Source: Candidatus Saganbacteria bacterium (lineage in GTDB: Bacteria > Margulisbacteria > WOR-1 > O2-12-FULL-45-9 > XYB2-FULL-48-7). From it: DNA of 56,441 nucleotides. Of the stretch, positions 23,327 to 32,505 are shown in pieces (position 1 is the first letter of the stretch; each line of letters opens with the position of its first letter). Location of the stretch: assembly GCA_016939335.1 (NCBI GenBank), contig JAFGHC010000001.1, positions 1-56,441 of the forward strand. The letters are read 5' to 3'. The position numbers and the translations under genes were made by a program. The notes beneath the pieces are model-generated. The model made no database searches. It was given only the letters and a program-made list of their open reading frames with translations, and was not told the origin of the DNA.

Positions 23327-24423
23327 TCAAGCGGCTCTGGCCGATTGTCAGGAAGGAATACCTGCACCTGGTGCGGGACCCGCGCTCGCTGGCCCTGATG
23401 TTCCTTCTGCCGGTCATGATGCTGGTCCTTTTCGGCTACGCGGTCTCTTTTGACGTCAGGAACATCCCGACCGCCGTTTACGACCAGAGCCGCTCGGCGG
23501 CCAGCCGCGGCCTGGTCGGTAAATTCCTGAACAGCGGTTATTTCCGCCTGGCCGAGAACCTGACTTCCGACCGCCAGTTCGCCGATCGGCTCGACCGCGG
23601 CGCGGTTCGGGTCATCATCAATGTCCCGAACGATTTTGACAAAAAGATCGCCGCCGGGCAAACGGCCGACCTGCAGATACTGGTCGACGGCGCCGACCCG
23701 ACCTACGCTTCTTCCGCGCTCTCCTATATTGGCGGCATTGTCCAGGCCTATCAGCAGGGATTGACCCGGGCCAGGTTGCCAATCGATCTCAAAACGCGGG
23801 TCTGGTACAACGAGACGCTGCGCAGCATCAACTTCTTCGTGCCGGGGCTGATCGTCGTGATCCTGATGCAGATGTCGGCCACGCTCACGTCGCTGACGAT
23901 CGTGTCCGAAAAGGAGCAGGGTACGCTGGAGGCGCTGGTGGTCAGCCCGGTCCGCAAGAACGAGCTGATGCTCGGCAAGATCGTGCCGTACGTGCTGGTC
24001 GCCTTTTTTGACATTATCATCGTGACCCTGCTCGGCGTTTTCCTTTTCGGCGTGCCGCTGAAGGGGAATTTTTTCTTTATGCTCGTCAGTTCTTTTGTTT
24101 TCCTGACCGGCGCCATGTCGCTCGGCCTGCTCATCTCGAACGTGGCGCGCACCGGCCAGGAAGCGATGCAGGCCTCGATCCTGGCGACCATGCTGCCGGG
24201 GATCCTGCTCTCCGGCTTCGTCTTCCCGATCGAGAACATGCCCTGGATTATCCAGGGCCTGAGCTATCTCATCCCGGCGCGCTATTATTTGAGCATCGTG
24301 CGCAGCATTTTTCTTAAGGGGACCGGCCTGGCTTATCTCTGGCCCGATTTTTTGATGATGCTGGCCCTCTCCGTCATTTTGCTGGCGGCCAGCGTCCGGC
24401 GGTTCAGGAAGAGATTGGAGTAG
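23323..24423 (+). CDS. ABC-2 type permease (YbhS/YbhR-like, first)
   Basis: Membrane subunit of the exporter. The N-terminal helix (about 20-42) is followed by a large periplasmic domain (about 45-170) and five more helices. KEQGTLEALVVSPVRKNELMLGKI is the ABC-2 hallmark, and ENMPWIIQGLSYLIPARYYLSIVRSIFLKG the C-terminal signature. Length 366 aa. It overlaps the second ATPase by 4 bp (GTGA). Confidence 0.9.
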   Translation: MIKRLWPIVRKEYLHLVRDPRSLALMFLLPVMMLVLFGYAVSFDVRNIPTAVYDQSRSAASRGLVGKFLNSGYFRLAENLTSDRQFADRLDRGAVRVIINVPNDFDKKIAAGQTADLQILVDGADPTYASSALSYIGGIVQAYQQGLTRARLPIDLKTRVWYNETLRSINFFVPGLIVVILMQMSATLTSLTIVSEKEQGTLEALVVSPVRKNELMLGKIVPYVLVAFFDIIIVTLLGVFLFGVPLKGNFFFMLVSSFVFLTGAMSLGLLISNVARTGQEAMQASILATMLPGILLSGFVFPIENMPWIIQGLSYLIPARYYLSIVRSIFLKGTGLAYLWPDFLMMLALSVILLAASVRRFRKRLE

Positions 24424-24430
24424 GGGGGCA

Positions 24431-25558
24431 ATGGACTCAAGATTGGCCCATTTCATTAAAAAGGAATTTTTGCAGCTCTGGCGCGACCCGCGGCTGCTCT
24501 TTCTCGCGCTGATGGCCCCGGTCATCCAGCTGATAATTTTCGGTTATGTTGCCTCGACCGATATCAACCATATCTCGACCGTGGTGCTGGACAGCGACAA
24601 CTCGGTTTACAGCCGCGCCTACCTGCAGAGCTACAAAAATTCCGGTTATTTCGATTTCAATTATTATGTGCAGAGCCCGGCCCAGCTGCGCTCGCTGATC
24701 GACGGCGGCCGGGCCAAGCTTGGCCTTTGCGTGCCGGTTGATTTCGGGAAAAAACTGGTGCGCGGCGAGAGCGCGCCCGTCCAGGCGGTGATCGACGGCA
24801 GTAACGCGGCCACGGCGGGGATCATCCAGGGCTATATCAACCAGATAAATTTTGGCCAGGCGCAGGCCTGGCTGCGCAGGCGGCTGGCGCGCGCCGGGCT
24901 GACGGTCGAGCTTCAGTTGCTTAACCTGGAGAGCCGGGTCTGGTATAACCCCGACCTCAAGAGCGTCAATTACATGGTGCCCGGCGTTTTTGCCACTATT
25001 TTGATGATGATCAGCATGATCCTGACCAGCGCCTCGATCATCAAGGAGAAAGAACGGGGGACGATGGAGATGCTGGCGGTGACGCCCTTGCGGCCAACCG
25101 AATTGATCCTCGGCAAATTGATCCCGTTCGCCCTGGTCGCTTTTTTTGATATCCTGCTGGTCTTCCTGGCCGCCACCCTCTGGTTCAATATCCAGTTCCG
25201 GGGCAATGTCCTGGAGCTTTTTTTGCTTGGTTCGGTCTTCATGCTGACCGGCCTCGGCCTCGGCGTTTTCCTCTCGATCGTTTCCCAGACCCAGCGCCAG
25301 GCGATGATGACGACCGTTTTCCTGATCATGCCGCAGATCATCCTGTCCGGTTTCATCTTCCCGATCGCCAACATGCCCTGGCTGATCCAACTGGCCACCG
25401 GCATCATACCTTTGCGCTATTTTCTCGAGATCGTCAGGAGCATTTTTTTGAAAGGGGTCGGCTTGCGTTATCTCTGGCACGATGTCTGGCCGATGGTGCT
25501 GATCGGCGCGGTGATCATGGGCCTGAGCGTTCTCCGGTTCAGGAAGAAACTGGAATAA
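24431..25558 (+). CDS. ABC-2 type permease (YbhS/YbhR-like, second)
   Basis: Second membrane subunit, with the same plan as its neighbour: first helix about 17-38, periplasmic domain about 45-180, then five helices. KERGTMEMLAVTPLRPTELILGKL and ANMPWLIQLATGIIPLRYFLEIVRSIFLKG match the first copy closely, so the two come from a duplication. Length 375 aa. It starts 7 bp after the first permease. The exporter probably works with the TolC gene that follows. Confidence 0.9.
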   Translation: MDSRLAHFIKKEFLQLWRDPRLLFLALMAPVIQLIIFGYVASTDINHISTVVLDSDNSVYSRAYLQSYKNSGYFDFNYYVQSPAQLRSLIDGGRAKLGLCVPVDFGKKLVRGESAPVQAVIDGSNAATAGIIQGYINQINFGQAQAWLRRRLARAGLTVELQLLNLESRVWYNPDLKSVNYMVPGVFATILMMISMILTSASIIKEKERGTMEMLAVTPLRPTELILGKLIPFALVAFFDILLVFLAATLWFNIQFRGNVLELFLLGSVFMLTGLGLGVFLSIVSQTQRQAMMTTVFLIMPQIILSGFIFPIANMPWLIQLATGIIPLRYFLEIVRSIFLKGVGLRYLWHDVWPMVLIGAVIMGLSVLRFRKKLE

Positions 25559-25610
25559 GCCGCCGGGCGCGGCCAGCCAAAAAGCGGCTGAAAAAACAGA
25601 GGAAGTAAGG

Positions 25611-25616
25611 TAAAAT
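25611..25616 (+). promoter_or_regulatory. -10 box of the tolC-like gene
   Basis: TAAAAT lies 9 nt before the ATG at 25626; GGGG at 25620-25623 is close but not a standard Shine-Dalgarno. It separates the second export operon from the first. Confidence 0.4.
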
Positions 25617-25625
25617 ATAGGGGCA

Positions 25626-27017
25626 ATGAACAACATCAAACTTCCAACCTCAAACTTCAAAACAGCGCCAAAAGCACCAACTTCCAAACCGTTTGGGATT
25701 TGGTTCTTAGTATTTGTAATTTGTTTTGAAATTGGATGTTTGAGGTTTGCGGCCCCCGCTTATGCTCTCGAAAGCTATGCCCTCAACCTCAAGGGAAGTA
25801 TCGCTCTGGCGCTTAAGCAGAACCCGGCGGTGCAGGCCGGCCGGAAAAAAGCTGAAGCGGCCGGCGCCAAACTGAACCAGGCGATCGGCGCGTTTTTCCC
25901 GACGATCAGTCTGGACGGGAGCCTGAGCCGCAGCTATACGCAGCCCTCCTCGGTCGTGTTCAACGGTCAGGTCATTACCTTCGGCCTTAATGATCCCCAG
26001 ACCACAAAAAACTTCCAGGCCTCGCTGTCACAGCCGCTCTTCGTGGCCGCGCTGCTTCCGGGCTATGGTCTGGCCAGGAAAGGCGCCGAGCTGGCTGATC
26101 AGGATTTGAGAAAGATTTCCCTTGAGACCGCGTTCAGCGTGACGCAGGCGTATTTCAGCGTGATCAAAGCGGGCCGGAGCGTCAAACTAGCGCAGGAATC
26201 GAAAGAGATGGCCAACTCCCACCTCAAGCAGGTCCGGACGATGGTCAGCGCCGGGGTGGCGACCAGAGCCGATTTCTTGCGGGCCGAGGTCCAGGTGGCC
26301 AACTCTGATGTTGCCTTGACCAAAGCCCGGAATGCTCTCGAGCTGGCCAAGGACGCTTTCAACAATGTCCTGGGGAACGATCTTGAACAGCCGGTCGAGT
26401 TGGAAGAGGAAGGGTTTGCCGGGGAAGTCGCTAACCTGCCGGAATACAAGACACTGCTGAGCCAGGCTTTTGCCAGCCGGCCCGACTGGCAGCAATACCT
26501 GCTGGCGACCGGCCTCAGCCAGGATAACCTGCGGCTGGCGCAGACCGAGTATTTCCCGACGGTGATGCTGAATGCCGCGTCCGGCAATCAAAGCGTCGAG
26601 AACCCGCTTTATAGCTCCAGTGCCAGCAGCTGGAGCGTGGCCGGAGCGGCTTCCTGGAAATTGTTTGACGGACTCGGACGGGAGAACAGAATAAAGGAGG
26701 CCTCAGCCAACCTTGAAGCGCAAAAAGCGACCGAAGAGCAGGTCCGCAACGGGGTGGCGCTGGAGGTCCGGGACGCTTATTTGACACTGAAGAGCGCTCT
26801 TGACATGATCGGTTCGATGAGAAAAGCGGTCGATTCGGCCGAAGAGAGCTATAAGGTCTCCAATTTGCGCTTTGCTTCCGGCGCCGGCACCAACCTGGAG
26901 GTGATCGACGCCCAGGTTTCGCTCAATCAGGCCCGCTATAACCTGCTGCAGGCGCTATTCGACGTGGAAGTGGCCAAAGCGAAGATCAATAAAGTTGTGG
27001 GGAAAGAGGTTTTGTAA
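25626..27017 (+). CDS. tolC: TolC-family outer membrane efflux protein, repeat-derived signal peptide
   Basis: Outer membrane channel of tripartite exporters. Two OEP repeats are visible, with coiled-coil helices such as ALALKQNPAVQAGRKKAEAAGAKLNQAIGAFFP and the matching LRLAQTEYFPTVMLNAASGNQ. Length 463 aa. The first 49 residues are the signal peptide, basic at residues 5-20 and hydrophobic from FGIWFLVFVICF on, with cleavage probably after APAYA. Nearly all of it is encoded by a palindromic heptamer array (25634-25749): the left arm makes the basic part, the right arm the hydrophobic part. It serves one or both flanking exporters, as no other TolC is seen. Confidence 0.9.
   Translation: MNNIKLPTSNFKTAPKAPTSKPFGIWFLVFVICFEIGCLRFAAPAYALESYALNLKGSIALALKQNPAVQAGRKKAEAAGAKLNQAIGAFFPTISLDGSLSRSYTQPSSVVFNGQVITFGLNDPQTTKNFQASLSQPLFVAALLPGYGLARKGAELADQDLRKISLETAFSVTQAYFSVIKAGRSVKLAQESKEMANSHLKQVRTMVSAGVATRADFLRAEVQVANSDVALTKARNALELAKDAFNNVLGNDLEQPVELEEEGFAGEVANLPEYKTLLSQAFASRPDWQQYLLATGLSQDNLRLAQTEYFPTVMLNAASGNQSVENPLYSSSASSWSVAGAASWKLFDGLGRENRIKEASANLEAQKATEEQVRNGVALEVRDAYLTLKSALDMIGSMRKAVDSAEESYKVSNLRFASGAGTNLEVIDAQVSLNQARYNLLQALFDVEVAKAKINKVVGKEVL
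25634..25749 (+). repeat. Palindromic heptamer array encoding the TolC signal peptide
   Basis: About sixteen 7-nt units in one phase. The left arm uses theme CNTCAAA (CATCAAA, CCTCAAA, CTTCAAA). The right arm has units like TTTGAGG and GATTTGG, reverse-complementary to the left. It begins three codons into the gene and ends just before the presumed signal cleavage site. The theme is the same as at 37007-37134. Confidence 0.85.
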
Positions 27018-27019
27018 AA

Positions 27020-27910
27020 ATGCGCAATGGAAAATTTAAAATCAAAAGGTGGATGTGGATCGGCGGAGCGGCCGCGCTTCTGCTGGCCGTTTGGCTCGGC
27101 TGGCGCTGGTATAACCATGACGTTGTCGGCGTCAAAGCGGTAAAGGTCGTCCGCGGGGCGATCGAGCAGGTGGTCACCGCCAGCGGCCAGGTGGACGCGC
27201 CGGTTTATGATCTGGCGCCAAAAATGGGCGGCAAGATCATGAATATAAATGTGCGCGAAGGCCAGCGCGTCCGCGGCGGCGAAACACTGGCCGAGTTTGA
27301 CGACACGACCAGGCTGGTCGCGCCGGACGGCGGGATCGTTGCCAAGGTCGATTTCAATCCCGGCGAGACCGTCGGCGCGGGGCAGACGGCGATCACCATC
27401 GTCAATTACAACCGCTCCTGGGTCGAGGCCCAGATCGACGAGATCGATATCGCCAGTGTCAAGATCGGCGACCGGGTCGAGATCGCTTCCGACGTTTACC
27501 CGGACAAGGTTTTTGCCGGTGAGATCTACTGGCTCGCGCCGCTGGCGGAGCTGCGCAAGGTCGGCGGCCGCGTTAAGCTGGATGAGGAATCTTATGTCTT
27601 TCCCTGCAAGATCAAATTCCTGGGAGAACACGAGGAGCTCAAGGTCAACATGTCGGTCAACGTTGATATCGCCGTTAAGAAGAATGAGAACGCGCTGATC
27701 GTGCCGCGCGAGGCGCTGGTCAGCAAGAACGACCGTTCCTGCGTCTTTGTGGTCGGGAACAATAATCGGGTCAGGGAAACGCCGATCGAGATCGGCATCC
27801 GTTCCTATACCAGCGTGGAAGCGCTTTCCGGCGTGGCGGCCGGCGACCTGGTTGCCGTCGCCGACGGTAAAAAACTGAAAGACAAGGGCAGGGTCAAAGT
27901 TGAGCGCTGA
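27020..27910 (+). CDS. MacA/HlyD-type membrane fusion protein
   Basis: Adaptor of the second exporter. One membrane anchor at about residues 11-28 is followed by a split biotinyl-lipoyl domain (VREGQRVRGGETLAEFD and APDGGIVAKVDFNPGETV) with almost no coiled-coil between, then beta-barrel and membrane-proximal domains (VPREALVSKNDRSCVFVV). Length 296 aa, short for MacA. With such a short hairpin it may reach TolC less directly. It starts 2 bp after tolC and overlaps the ATPase by 11 bp. Confidence 0.87.
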   Translation: MRNGKFKIKRWMWIGGAAALLLAVWLGWRWYNHDVVGVKAVKVVRGAIEQVVTASGQVDAPVYDLAPKMGGKIMNINVREGQRVRGGETLAEFDDTTRLVAPDGGIVAKVDFNPGETVGAGQTAITIVNYNRSWVEAQIDEIDIASVKIGDRVEIASDVYPDKVFAGEIYWLAPLAELRKVGGRVKLDEESYVFPCKIKFLGEHEELKVNMSVNVDIAVKKNENALIVPREALVSKNDRSCVFVVGNNNRVRETPIEIGIRSYTSVEALSGVAAGDLVAVADGKKLKDKGRVKVER

Positions 27911-28616
27911 CGGCAGACCGGTCGTCCGGATTACCGATGTCAAGCGGACCTACCGGATGGGAACGGTGGATGTCCACGCCCTGCGCGGGATCGATTTAAG
28001 GATCGAGCGGGGCGAGTTTGTTTCGATCATGGGGCCCTCCGGCTGCGGCAAATCGACGCTGATGCATATTCTCGGCTGTCTCGACCGGCCGTCCGCCGGC
28101 GCTGTCCGGTTGGACGAGGTTGACGTCGACGAGCTCGATGACAACGAACTGGCGGAGATCCGCAATAAAAAAGTCGGCTTCGTTTTCCAGACCTTCAACC
28201 TGCTCCCCAAGCTCAACGCCGTTGAGAACGTCGAGCTGCCGCTGATCTACGCCGGCGTCGGGTTTGACGAGCGGCGGGAAAAAGCGGCCGGGCTGCTGGA
28301 GAGCGTCGGGCTTAAAGAGCGCATGTACCACAAGCCGTCGGAGCTGTCCGGCGGGCAGAGCCAGCGCGTGGCGATCGCCCGGTCGCTGGCCAACGGTCCG
28401 TCGCTCATTTTGGCCGACGAGCCGACCGGCAATCTTGATTCAACGAGCGGCGAGGAGATCATCCGTCTTTTTCAGGAGCTTAATAACAAAGGGATCACGC
28501 TGATCATTGTCACTCACGACCAGGAGATCGCCGAACACAGCAAACGGATCGTCCGCCTCAAGGACGGCCTGATCGTGGCCGACGAGCCGGTCAATAACCG
28601 CCGGCGCGCTTCATGA
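27900..28616 (+). CDS. MacB/LolD-type ABC ATPase
   Basis: Walker A GPSGCGKST, Q loop FVFQTFNLLPKLNA, signature LSGGQSQRVAIA, Walker B LILADEPTGNLD, switch His VTHDQE. The QTFNLLP stretch and the motif set are those of the MacB/LolD/FtsE group. Length 238 aa. The only usable start is TTG 27900, inside the adaptor gene. It overlaps the next permease by 4 bp. In classic MacB this domain is fused to the permease; here it is separate. Confidence 0.92.
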   Translation: MSADGRPVVRITDVKRTYRMGTVDVHALRGIDLRIERGEFVSIMGPSGCGKSTLMHILGCLDRPSAGAVRLDEVDVDELDDNELAEIRNKKVGFVFQTFNLLPKLNAVENVELPLIYAGVGFDERREKAAGLLESVGLKERMYHKPSELSGGQSQRVAIARSLANGPSLILADEPTGNLDSTSGEEIIRLFQELNNKGITLIIVTHDQEIAEHSKRIVRLKDGLIVADEPVNNRRRAS

Positions 28617-29806
28617 TCAACTTGTTCGAGCCGCTCAAGATCGCCTTCGCCTCGCTGCTGGTCAACCGGACCCGCTCTCTCCTGACCACGCTCGGCGTGA
28701 TTATCGGCGTGGCGGCGGTCATCACCCTGGTCTCGATGGGGGAGGGGGCGAAAAGCTTCATCCTGGACCAGATCAGGGGCTGGGGGGCGGGGACGAACTT
28801 CATCAGCGTCAACCCCGGCGAGGCCGATGCGGCCGTGCCGGAACTCACGCTGACGATCGGAGACGCTAATGCCATTAAGACGCAGGTGAAGAACGTGCGG
28901 TACGTGATGCCGGAAGTGGTCGGCCGCGGCCGGCTCCGGTACGGTAAAAAGGAATATACGCCGCCCTTTACGCTGGGGATGACCGAGGATTTCCCGTACG
29001 CTTACACCCAGAAAGTGGCGGAAGGGCGGTTCTTCAACAAGGCGGAGATCGACGGCCGCAAGCACGTGGTGGTGATCGGCAAGAACACTGCCCGCAAGCT
29101 TTTCGGCGAGTACTCCCCGCTCGGCGAAAGGATCAAGATCAACGGCGTCGGCTTCATCGTGATCGGCGTCCTGGAGGAAAAGGGGACGCTCCTCTTTTAC
29201 GATATGGACGATATCGCTTATTTGCCGATCTCGCTGACGGAGGCCGTCCTCGGGACAAAGACCGTGACCGATCTTAACGTGGTCGTGATCGATGAGGCGT
29301 CCGTTCCCCAGGCGGTGACGGACATCACCCGGCTGATGACCAGGCGGCACGGCAAGCAGGATTTCCAGGTCTTTACCCAGCAGGGGGGGATCGACATGAT
29401 CAACAACATCCTCAATGCCCTGACCGGCATTGTTTCGGCGATCGCCGCGATCTCGCTGCTGGTCGGCGGCATCGGGATCATGAACATCATGCTGGTGGCG
29501 GTGACCGAGCGGACGCGCGAGATCGGCATCCGCAAGGCGATCGGCGCCAAACGGCAGGACATTTTCCTGCAGTTCGTGATGGAGTCGGTCCTGATCACCA
29601 TGAGCGGGGCGCTGATCGGCATCGCCGTCGGCACGCTGGCCGCCTGGGGGATCATGACCTGGCTGAAAATGAGCGCGGTGATCGCCTGGGGGGCCGCTTA
29701 TCTGGCCTGCCTGGTCGCTTTCCTGGTCGGCACTTTCTTCGGCGTTTATCCGGCGATGCGCGCCGCGCGGCTCGATCCGGTCGAGGCGTTGAGGTTCGAA
29801 GTATGA
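28613..29806 (+). CDS. MacB/FtsX-type ABC permease (first)
   Basis: Four-helix permease with a large periplasmic MacB-type core domain: helix near residues 20-45, core domain about 50-250, then three helices from ISLLVGGIGIMNIMLVAVTERTREIGIRKAIGA. Length 397 aa. The start overlaps the ATPase (ATGA). Such systems expel peptides, macrolides, siderophores or lipoproteins; nothing here tells which. Confidence 0.92.
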   Translation: MINLFEPLKIAFASLLVNRTRSLLTTLGVIIGVAAVITLVSMGEGAKSFILDQIRGWGAGTNFISVNPGEADAAVPELTLTIGDANAIKTQVKNVRYVMPEVVGRGRLRYGKKEYTPPFTLGMTEDFPYAYTQKVAEGRFFNKAEIDGRKHVVVIGKNTARKLFGEYSPLGERIKINGVGFIVIGVLEEKGTLLFYDMDDIAYLPISLTEAVLGTKTVTDLNVVVIDEASVPQAVTDITRLMTRRHGKQDFQVFTQQGGIDMINNILNALTGIVSAIAAISLLVGGIGIMNIMLVAVTERTREIGIRKAIGAKRQDIFLQFVMESVLITMSGALIGIAVGTLAAWGIMTWLKMSAVIAWGAAYLACLVAFLVGTFFGVYPAMRAARLDPVEALRFEV

Positions 29807-30996
29807 TCTACTCTATCTGGGAAGAAATGAAGCAGGCCTGGCGGGCCTTGATGTCCAACAAGGTCCGCAGCGCCCTGACCATGCTCGGCGTGGTCATCGG
29901 CATCTTCTCGGTGATCACCCTGGTGACGATCGCCGAGGGGGCCAAGAACTACGTGACCGACCAGATCAAGAACCTGGGGGCCGGCTACGATTCTTTCGTG
30001 CTGGCTGCCGGCAAGGACCCGATGGTGCCGCCCAATCCTAAATTCGTCTACGCAGATATCGCCTACCTCAAGGGTCAGGTGCCGGAGATCCGCGATATCG
30101 TTGCCCTGAATCCCGGTTCCGGCCGGGTCAAGTTCGGCCGGAGCGAGACCAAGGCGTCGATGGTCATGGGGACGACCGCCAATTTTCTGGGACTGATGGG
30201 AGGCAATTTGACGCAGGGGCGGTTCTTCAGTGAGGCGGAAGTCGACGGGCGCCGCCGGGTGATGATCATCGGCCCGACCATCGCGCGCAACCTGTTCGGC
30301 GAGAGCGATCCGGTCAATGAGCGGGTCAAATTAAAGGGCGACCAGTTCCTTGTCATCGGGGTGACCGAGCCCAGGGGGTCGGTCGGGCCGCTGGACATGG
30401 ACAAGCGGGTGATAGTGCCGATCACCACCATACAGAACATGCTCGGCACGAACAAGATCTTCCGTTTCAATATCTTTCCCAAGGACCCCAACCGGATCGC
30501 TGAAGTAAAGGAAAAAGTCACGGTGGCGGTCCAGCGCCGCATCCGGAGCGACGATTTCCGCTTCCTGACCCAGCAGGGGATCCTGAACATCGTCAACAAT
30601 GTCCTGGCGGCGCTGACCGGGTTTGTCTCCGGCATCGCGGCCATTTCTCTTCTGGTCGGCGGGATCGGCATCATGAACATCATGCTGGTGGCGGTCAATG
30701 AGCGGGTCCGCGAGATCGGCGTGCGCAAGGCGGTCGGCGCCAGGCGCCGCGACATCGTGCTGCAGTTCCTGGTCGAATCGATGATGATCAGTTTGCTCGG
30801 CGGGGTACTGGGCATCATTTTGGGGTTGCTGGGGGCGTTCCTGATCATGTTCTTCATCAAAGGGACGCTGGTCATCGCCTGGTGGGCGGTGGTCATGGCG
30901 ACGGTCGTTTCGGCGGCGGTCGGCATCTTTTTCGGGGTCTATCCGGCGCTCCGGGCGGCGCGGCTCGATCCGGTCGCGGCGCTGCGCTACGAATGA
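29803..30996 (+). CDS. MacB/FtsX-type ABC permease (second)
   Basis: Same length (397 aa) and plan as the preceding gene, with the same GGIGIMNIMLVAVNERVREIGVRKAVGARRRDI stretch, so a tandem duplicate. Having two distinct permeases suggests a heterodimer, as in LolCDE, not the MacB homodimer. It overlaps the first permease by 4 bp and ends 4 bp before a convergent gene. Confidence 0.92.
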   Translation: MIYSIWEEMKQAWRALMSNKVRSALTMLGVVIGIFSVITLVTIAEGAKNYVTDQIKNLGAGYDSFVLAAGKDPMVPPNPKFVYADIAYLKGQVPEIRDIVALNPGSGRVKFGRSETKASMVMGTTANFLGLMGGNLTQGRFFSEAEVDGRRRVMIIGPTIARNLFGESDPVNERVKLKGDQFLVIGVTEPRGSVGPLDMDKRVIVPITTIQNMLGTNKIFRFNIFPKDPNRIAEVKEKVTVAVQRRIRSDDFRFLTQQGILNIVNNVLAALTGFVSGIAAISLLVGGIGIMNIMLVAVNERVREIGVRKAVGARRRDIVLQFLVESMMISLLGGVLGIILGLLGAFLIMFFIKGTLVIAWWAVVMATVVSAAVGIFFGVYPALRAARLDPVAALRYE

Positions 30997-31000
30997 CGGC

Positions 31001-31495
31001 TCAGGATTTCAGCCACTCTTCGAGCGCTTTTTTGACGTTATCGTCGTAATCAACAAAGACCTTTTCGATCACCCCGTCAGGGTTGAGGCAAAAAGTGGTG
31101 GGGATGATGACGATCTGGTAGCTGTCGATCGTGCTTAGCTTCTTGTCCAGCAGGATCGGGAAAGACAGAGCGGTTTTGGAGAGGTACGCCTTCAGCTCTT
31201 TGCTTTTTTTGTCAAAAGAAACGGCCACGATGGCCGGGCCGTTCTTCTCGGCGCGGTAGAGCGCCTGCAGATCGTCGAGCTCCGCCTGGCAGGCCTTGCT
31301 CCAGCTGGTAAAGAAGACCAGGATGACTTTTTCTCCCCGGTAAAGCCGCAGGTTGATGGGGGGCGCGGCCGGGCCGCTGGCGGTGGGAAGCTCCAGTTCG
31401 GGGGCGGGGGCGCCGCTGAGCGGCGCCGGCTCGGCCGCCCCGGCCGCCGCCAGGGCCAGCCCGCTCAAAAGCAGCAGGCAGATCAGTTTTTTCAT
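31001..31495 (-). CDS. Exported thioredoxin-like protein (TlpA/AhpC-TSA fold), lacking CXXC
   Basis: The signal peptide MKKLICLLLLSGLALAAAGAA is followed by a TlpA-like domain: LRLYRGEKVILVFFTSWSKAC where resolving and attacking cysteines would read WCxxC, then VAVSFDKK, IPTTFCLNPDGVI with the cis-proline. The first cysteine is Ser, so only the second remains (SKAC) and a normal dithiol exchange is not possible. I start at ATG 31495 (164 aa), the first Met of the signal peptide, with TATAAT 9 nt upstream. It is next to thioredoxin reductase, on the same strand. Confidence 0.8.
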   Translation of the reverse strand: MKKLICLLLLSGLALAAAGAAEPAPLSGAPAPELELPTASGPAAPPINLRLYRGEKVILVFFTSWSKACQAELDDLQALYRAEKNGPAIVAVSFDKKSKELKAYLSKTALSFPILLDKKLSTIDSYQIVIIPTTFCLNPDGVIEKVFVDYDDNVKKALEEWLKS

Positions 31496-31504
31496 GAGAG
31501 AAAA

Positions 31505-31510
31505 ATTATA
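31505..31510 (-). promoter_or_regulatory. -10 box of the thioredoxin-like gene
   Basis: TATAAT on the minus strand lies 9 nt before the ATG at 31495; no Shine-Dalgarno. It sits just before the trxB 3' end, so the gene can be expressed apart from the upstream operon. Confidence 0.5.
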
Positions 31511-31530
31511 CGCTTCCGGCAAAATAATTG

Positions 31531-32505
31531 TCAACCTCGCTCCAGGAATTCTCTGGCGGCTTCGGCCGCGACCGCCCCGTCGCCGGCCGCGGTGACGATC
31601 TGGCGCAGGCTCTTGACCCGCACGTCGCCGGCCGCGAAAACGCCCGGGAGCGAAGTCGCCAGTTTGTCATCGGTGATAATGTAGCCCTGCTCGTTGAGCT
31701 TGACCAGGCCGCGGACCAGATTGCTGCTGGGCTGATAGCCGATATAGATAAAGACGCCGTCGGCCGGCACGATCAGCTTTTTACCGGAAACAAGGTCCTT
31801 GACGATGACTTCCTTGACGGTCTTTTCCCCCTTGATCTCTTCCAGCTGCGAATGCCAGAAGAAATAGATCTTGGGGTGGCTTTTGGCTTTTTCCACGATC
31901 AGCCGGGCGGCGCGCAGCTCGTCGCGGCGGTGAACCAGGGAGACCTTGGCGGCAAAGCGGGTCAGGTACAGCGCTTCTTCGACCGCCGCGTTGCCGCCGC
32001 CGACCACGATCACGTTCTTGTTCTTATAGAAAGGGCCGTCGCAGGTGGCGCAGTAAGAAACGCCGCGGCCGCGCAGCTGCGCTTCGCCGGGGACGTTCAG
32101 CTTGGCGCTTTCGGAGCCGGTGGCAATGATGACCGCCCGGCCGCGGATGGTCTTGTCGTCGACCGGAAGCTCGAATTGCCCGTTCTCCGCCGGCTTGAGC
32201 GCGCCGGCGCTCCCCCAGAGGACCGGCACCCCCAGCTTCCCGGTCTGTTCCGCCATTTTGCGGGCCAGGTCGTGGCCGGAAACCGCTTCCGCGAAGCCGG
32301 GATAGTTCTCGATCTGGAAAGCGTTGGAGGCCTGGCCGCCAAGGACCATTCTTTCGATCAGCAGCGTCTTGAGGCGGGCCCGGCCGGCGTAAAGCGCCGC
32401 TGTCAGGCCGGCGGGCCCGCCGCCGACGATGAGCAGATCGTAGAGGCCGTCCAGGTCCGCCGCCTTGGGCTGTAATTTCGGCTTGACGGCCAGTTGGGTC
32501 GTCAC
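31531..32505 (-). CDS. trxB: Thioredoxin reductase
   Basis: FAD- and NADPH-dependent reductase. FAD motif GGGPAGLTAALYAGRA near residue 28, redox pair CATC in GVSYCATCDGPFYKNK, NADPH motif VVGGGNAAVEEALYL, and the C-terminal FAD segment GVFAAGDVR. Length 324 aa. The GTG start overlaps the lptC-like gene by 4 bp (GTGA), so it belongs to the gmhB-hldE-TPR-lptC operon. No thioredoxin with an intact CXXC lies nearby. Confidence 0.94.
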   Translation of the reverse strand: MTTQLAVKPKLQPKAADLDGLYDLLIVGGGPAGLTAALYAGRARLKTLLIERMVLGGQASNAFQIENYPGFAEAVSGHDLARKMAEQTGKLGVPVLWGSAGALKPAENGQFELPVDDKTIRGRAVIIATGSESAKLNVPGEAQLRGRGVSYCATCDGPFYKNKNVIVVGGGNAAVEEALYLTRFAAKVSLVHRRDELRAARLIVEKAKSHPKIYFFWHSQLEEIKGEKTVKEVIVKDLVSGKKLIVPADGVFIYIGYQPSSNLVRGLVKLNEQGYIITDDKLATSLPGVFAAGDVRVKSLRQIVTAAGDGAVAAEAAREFLERG

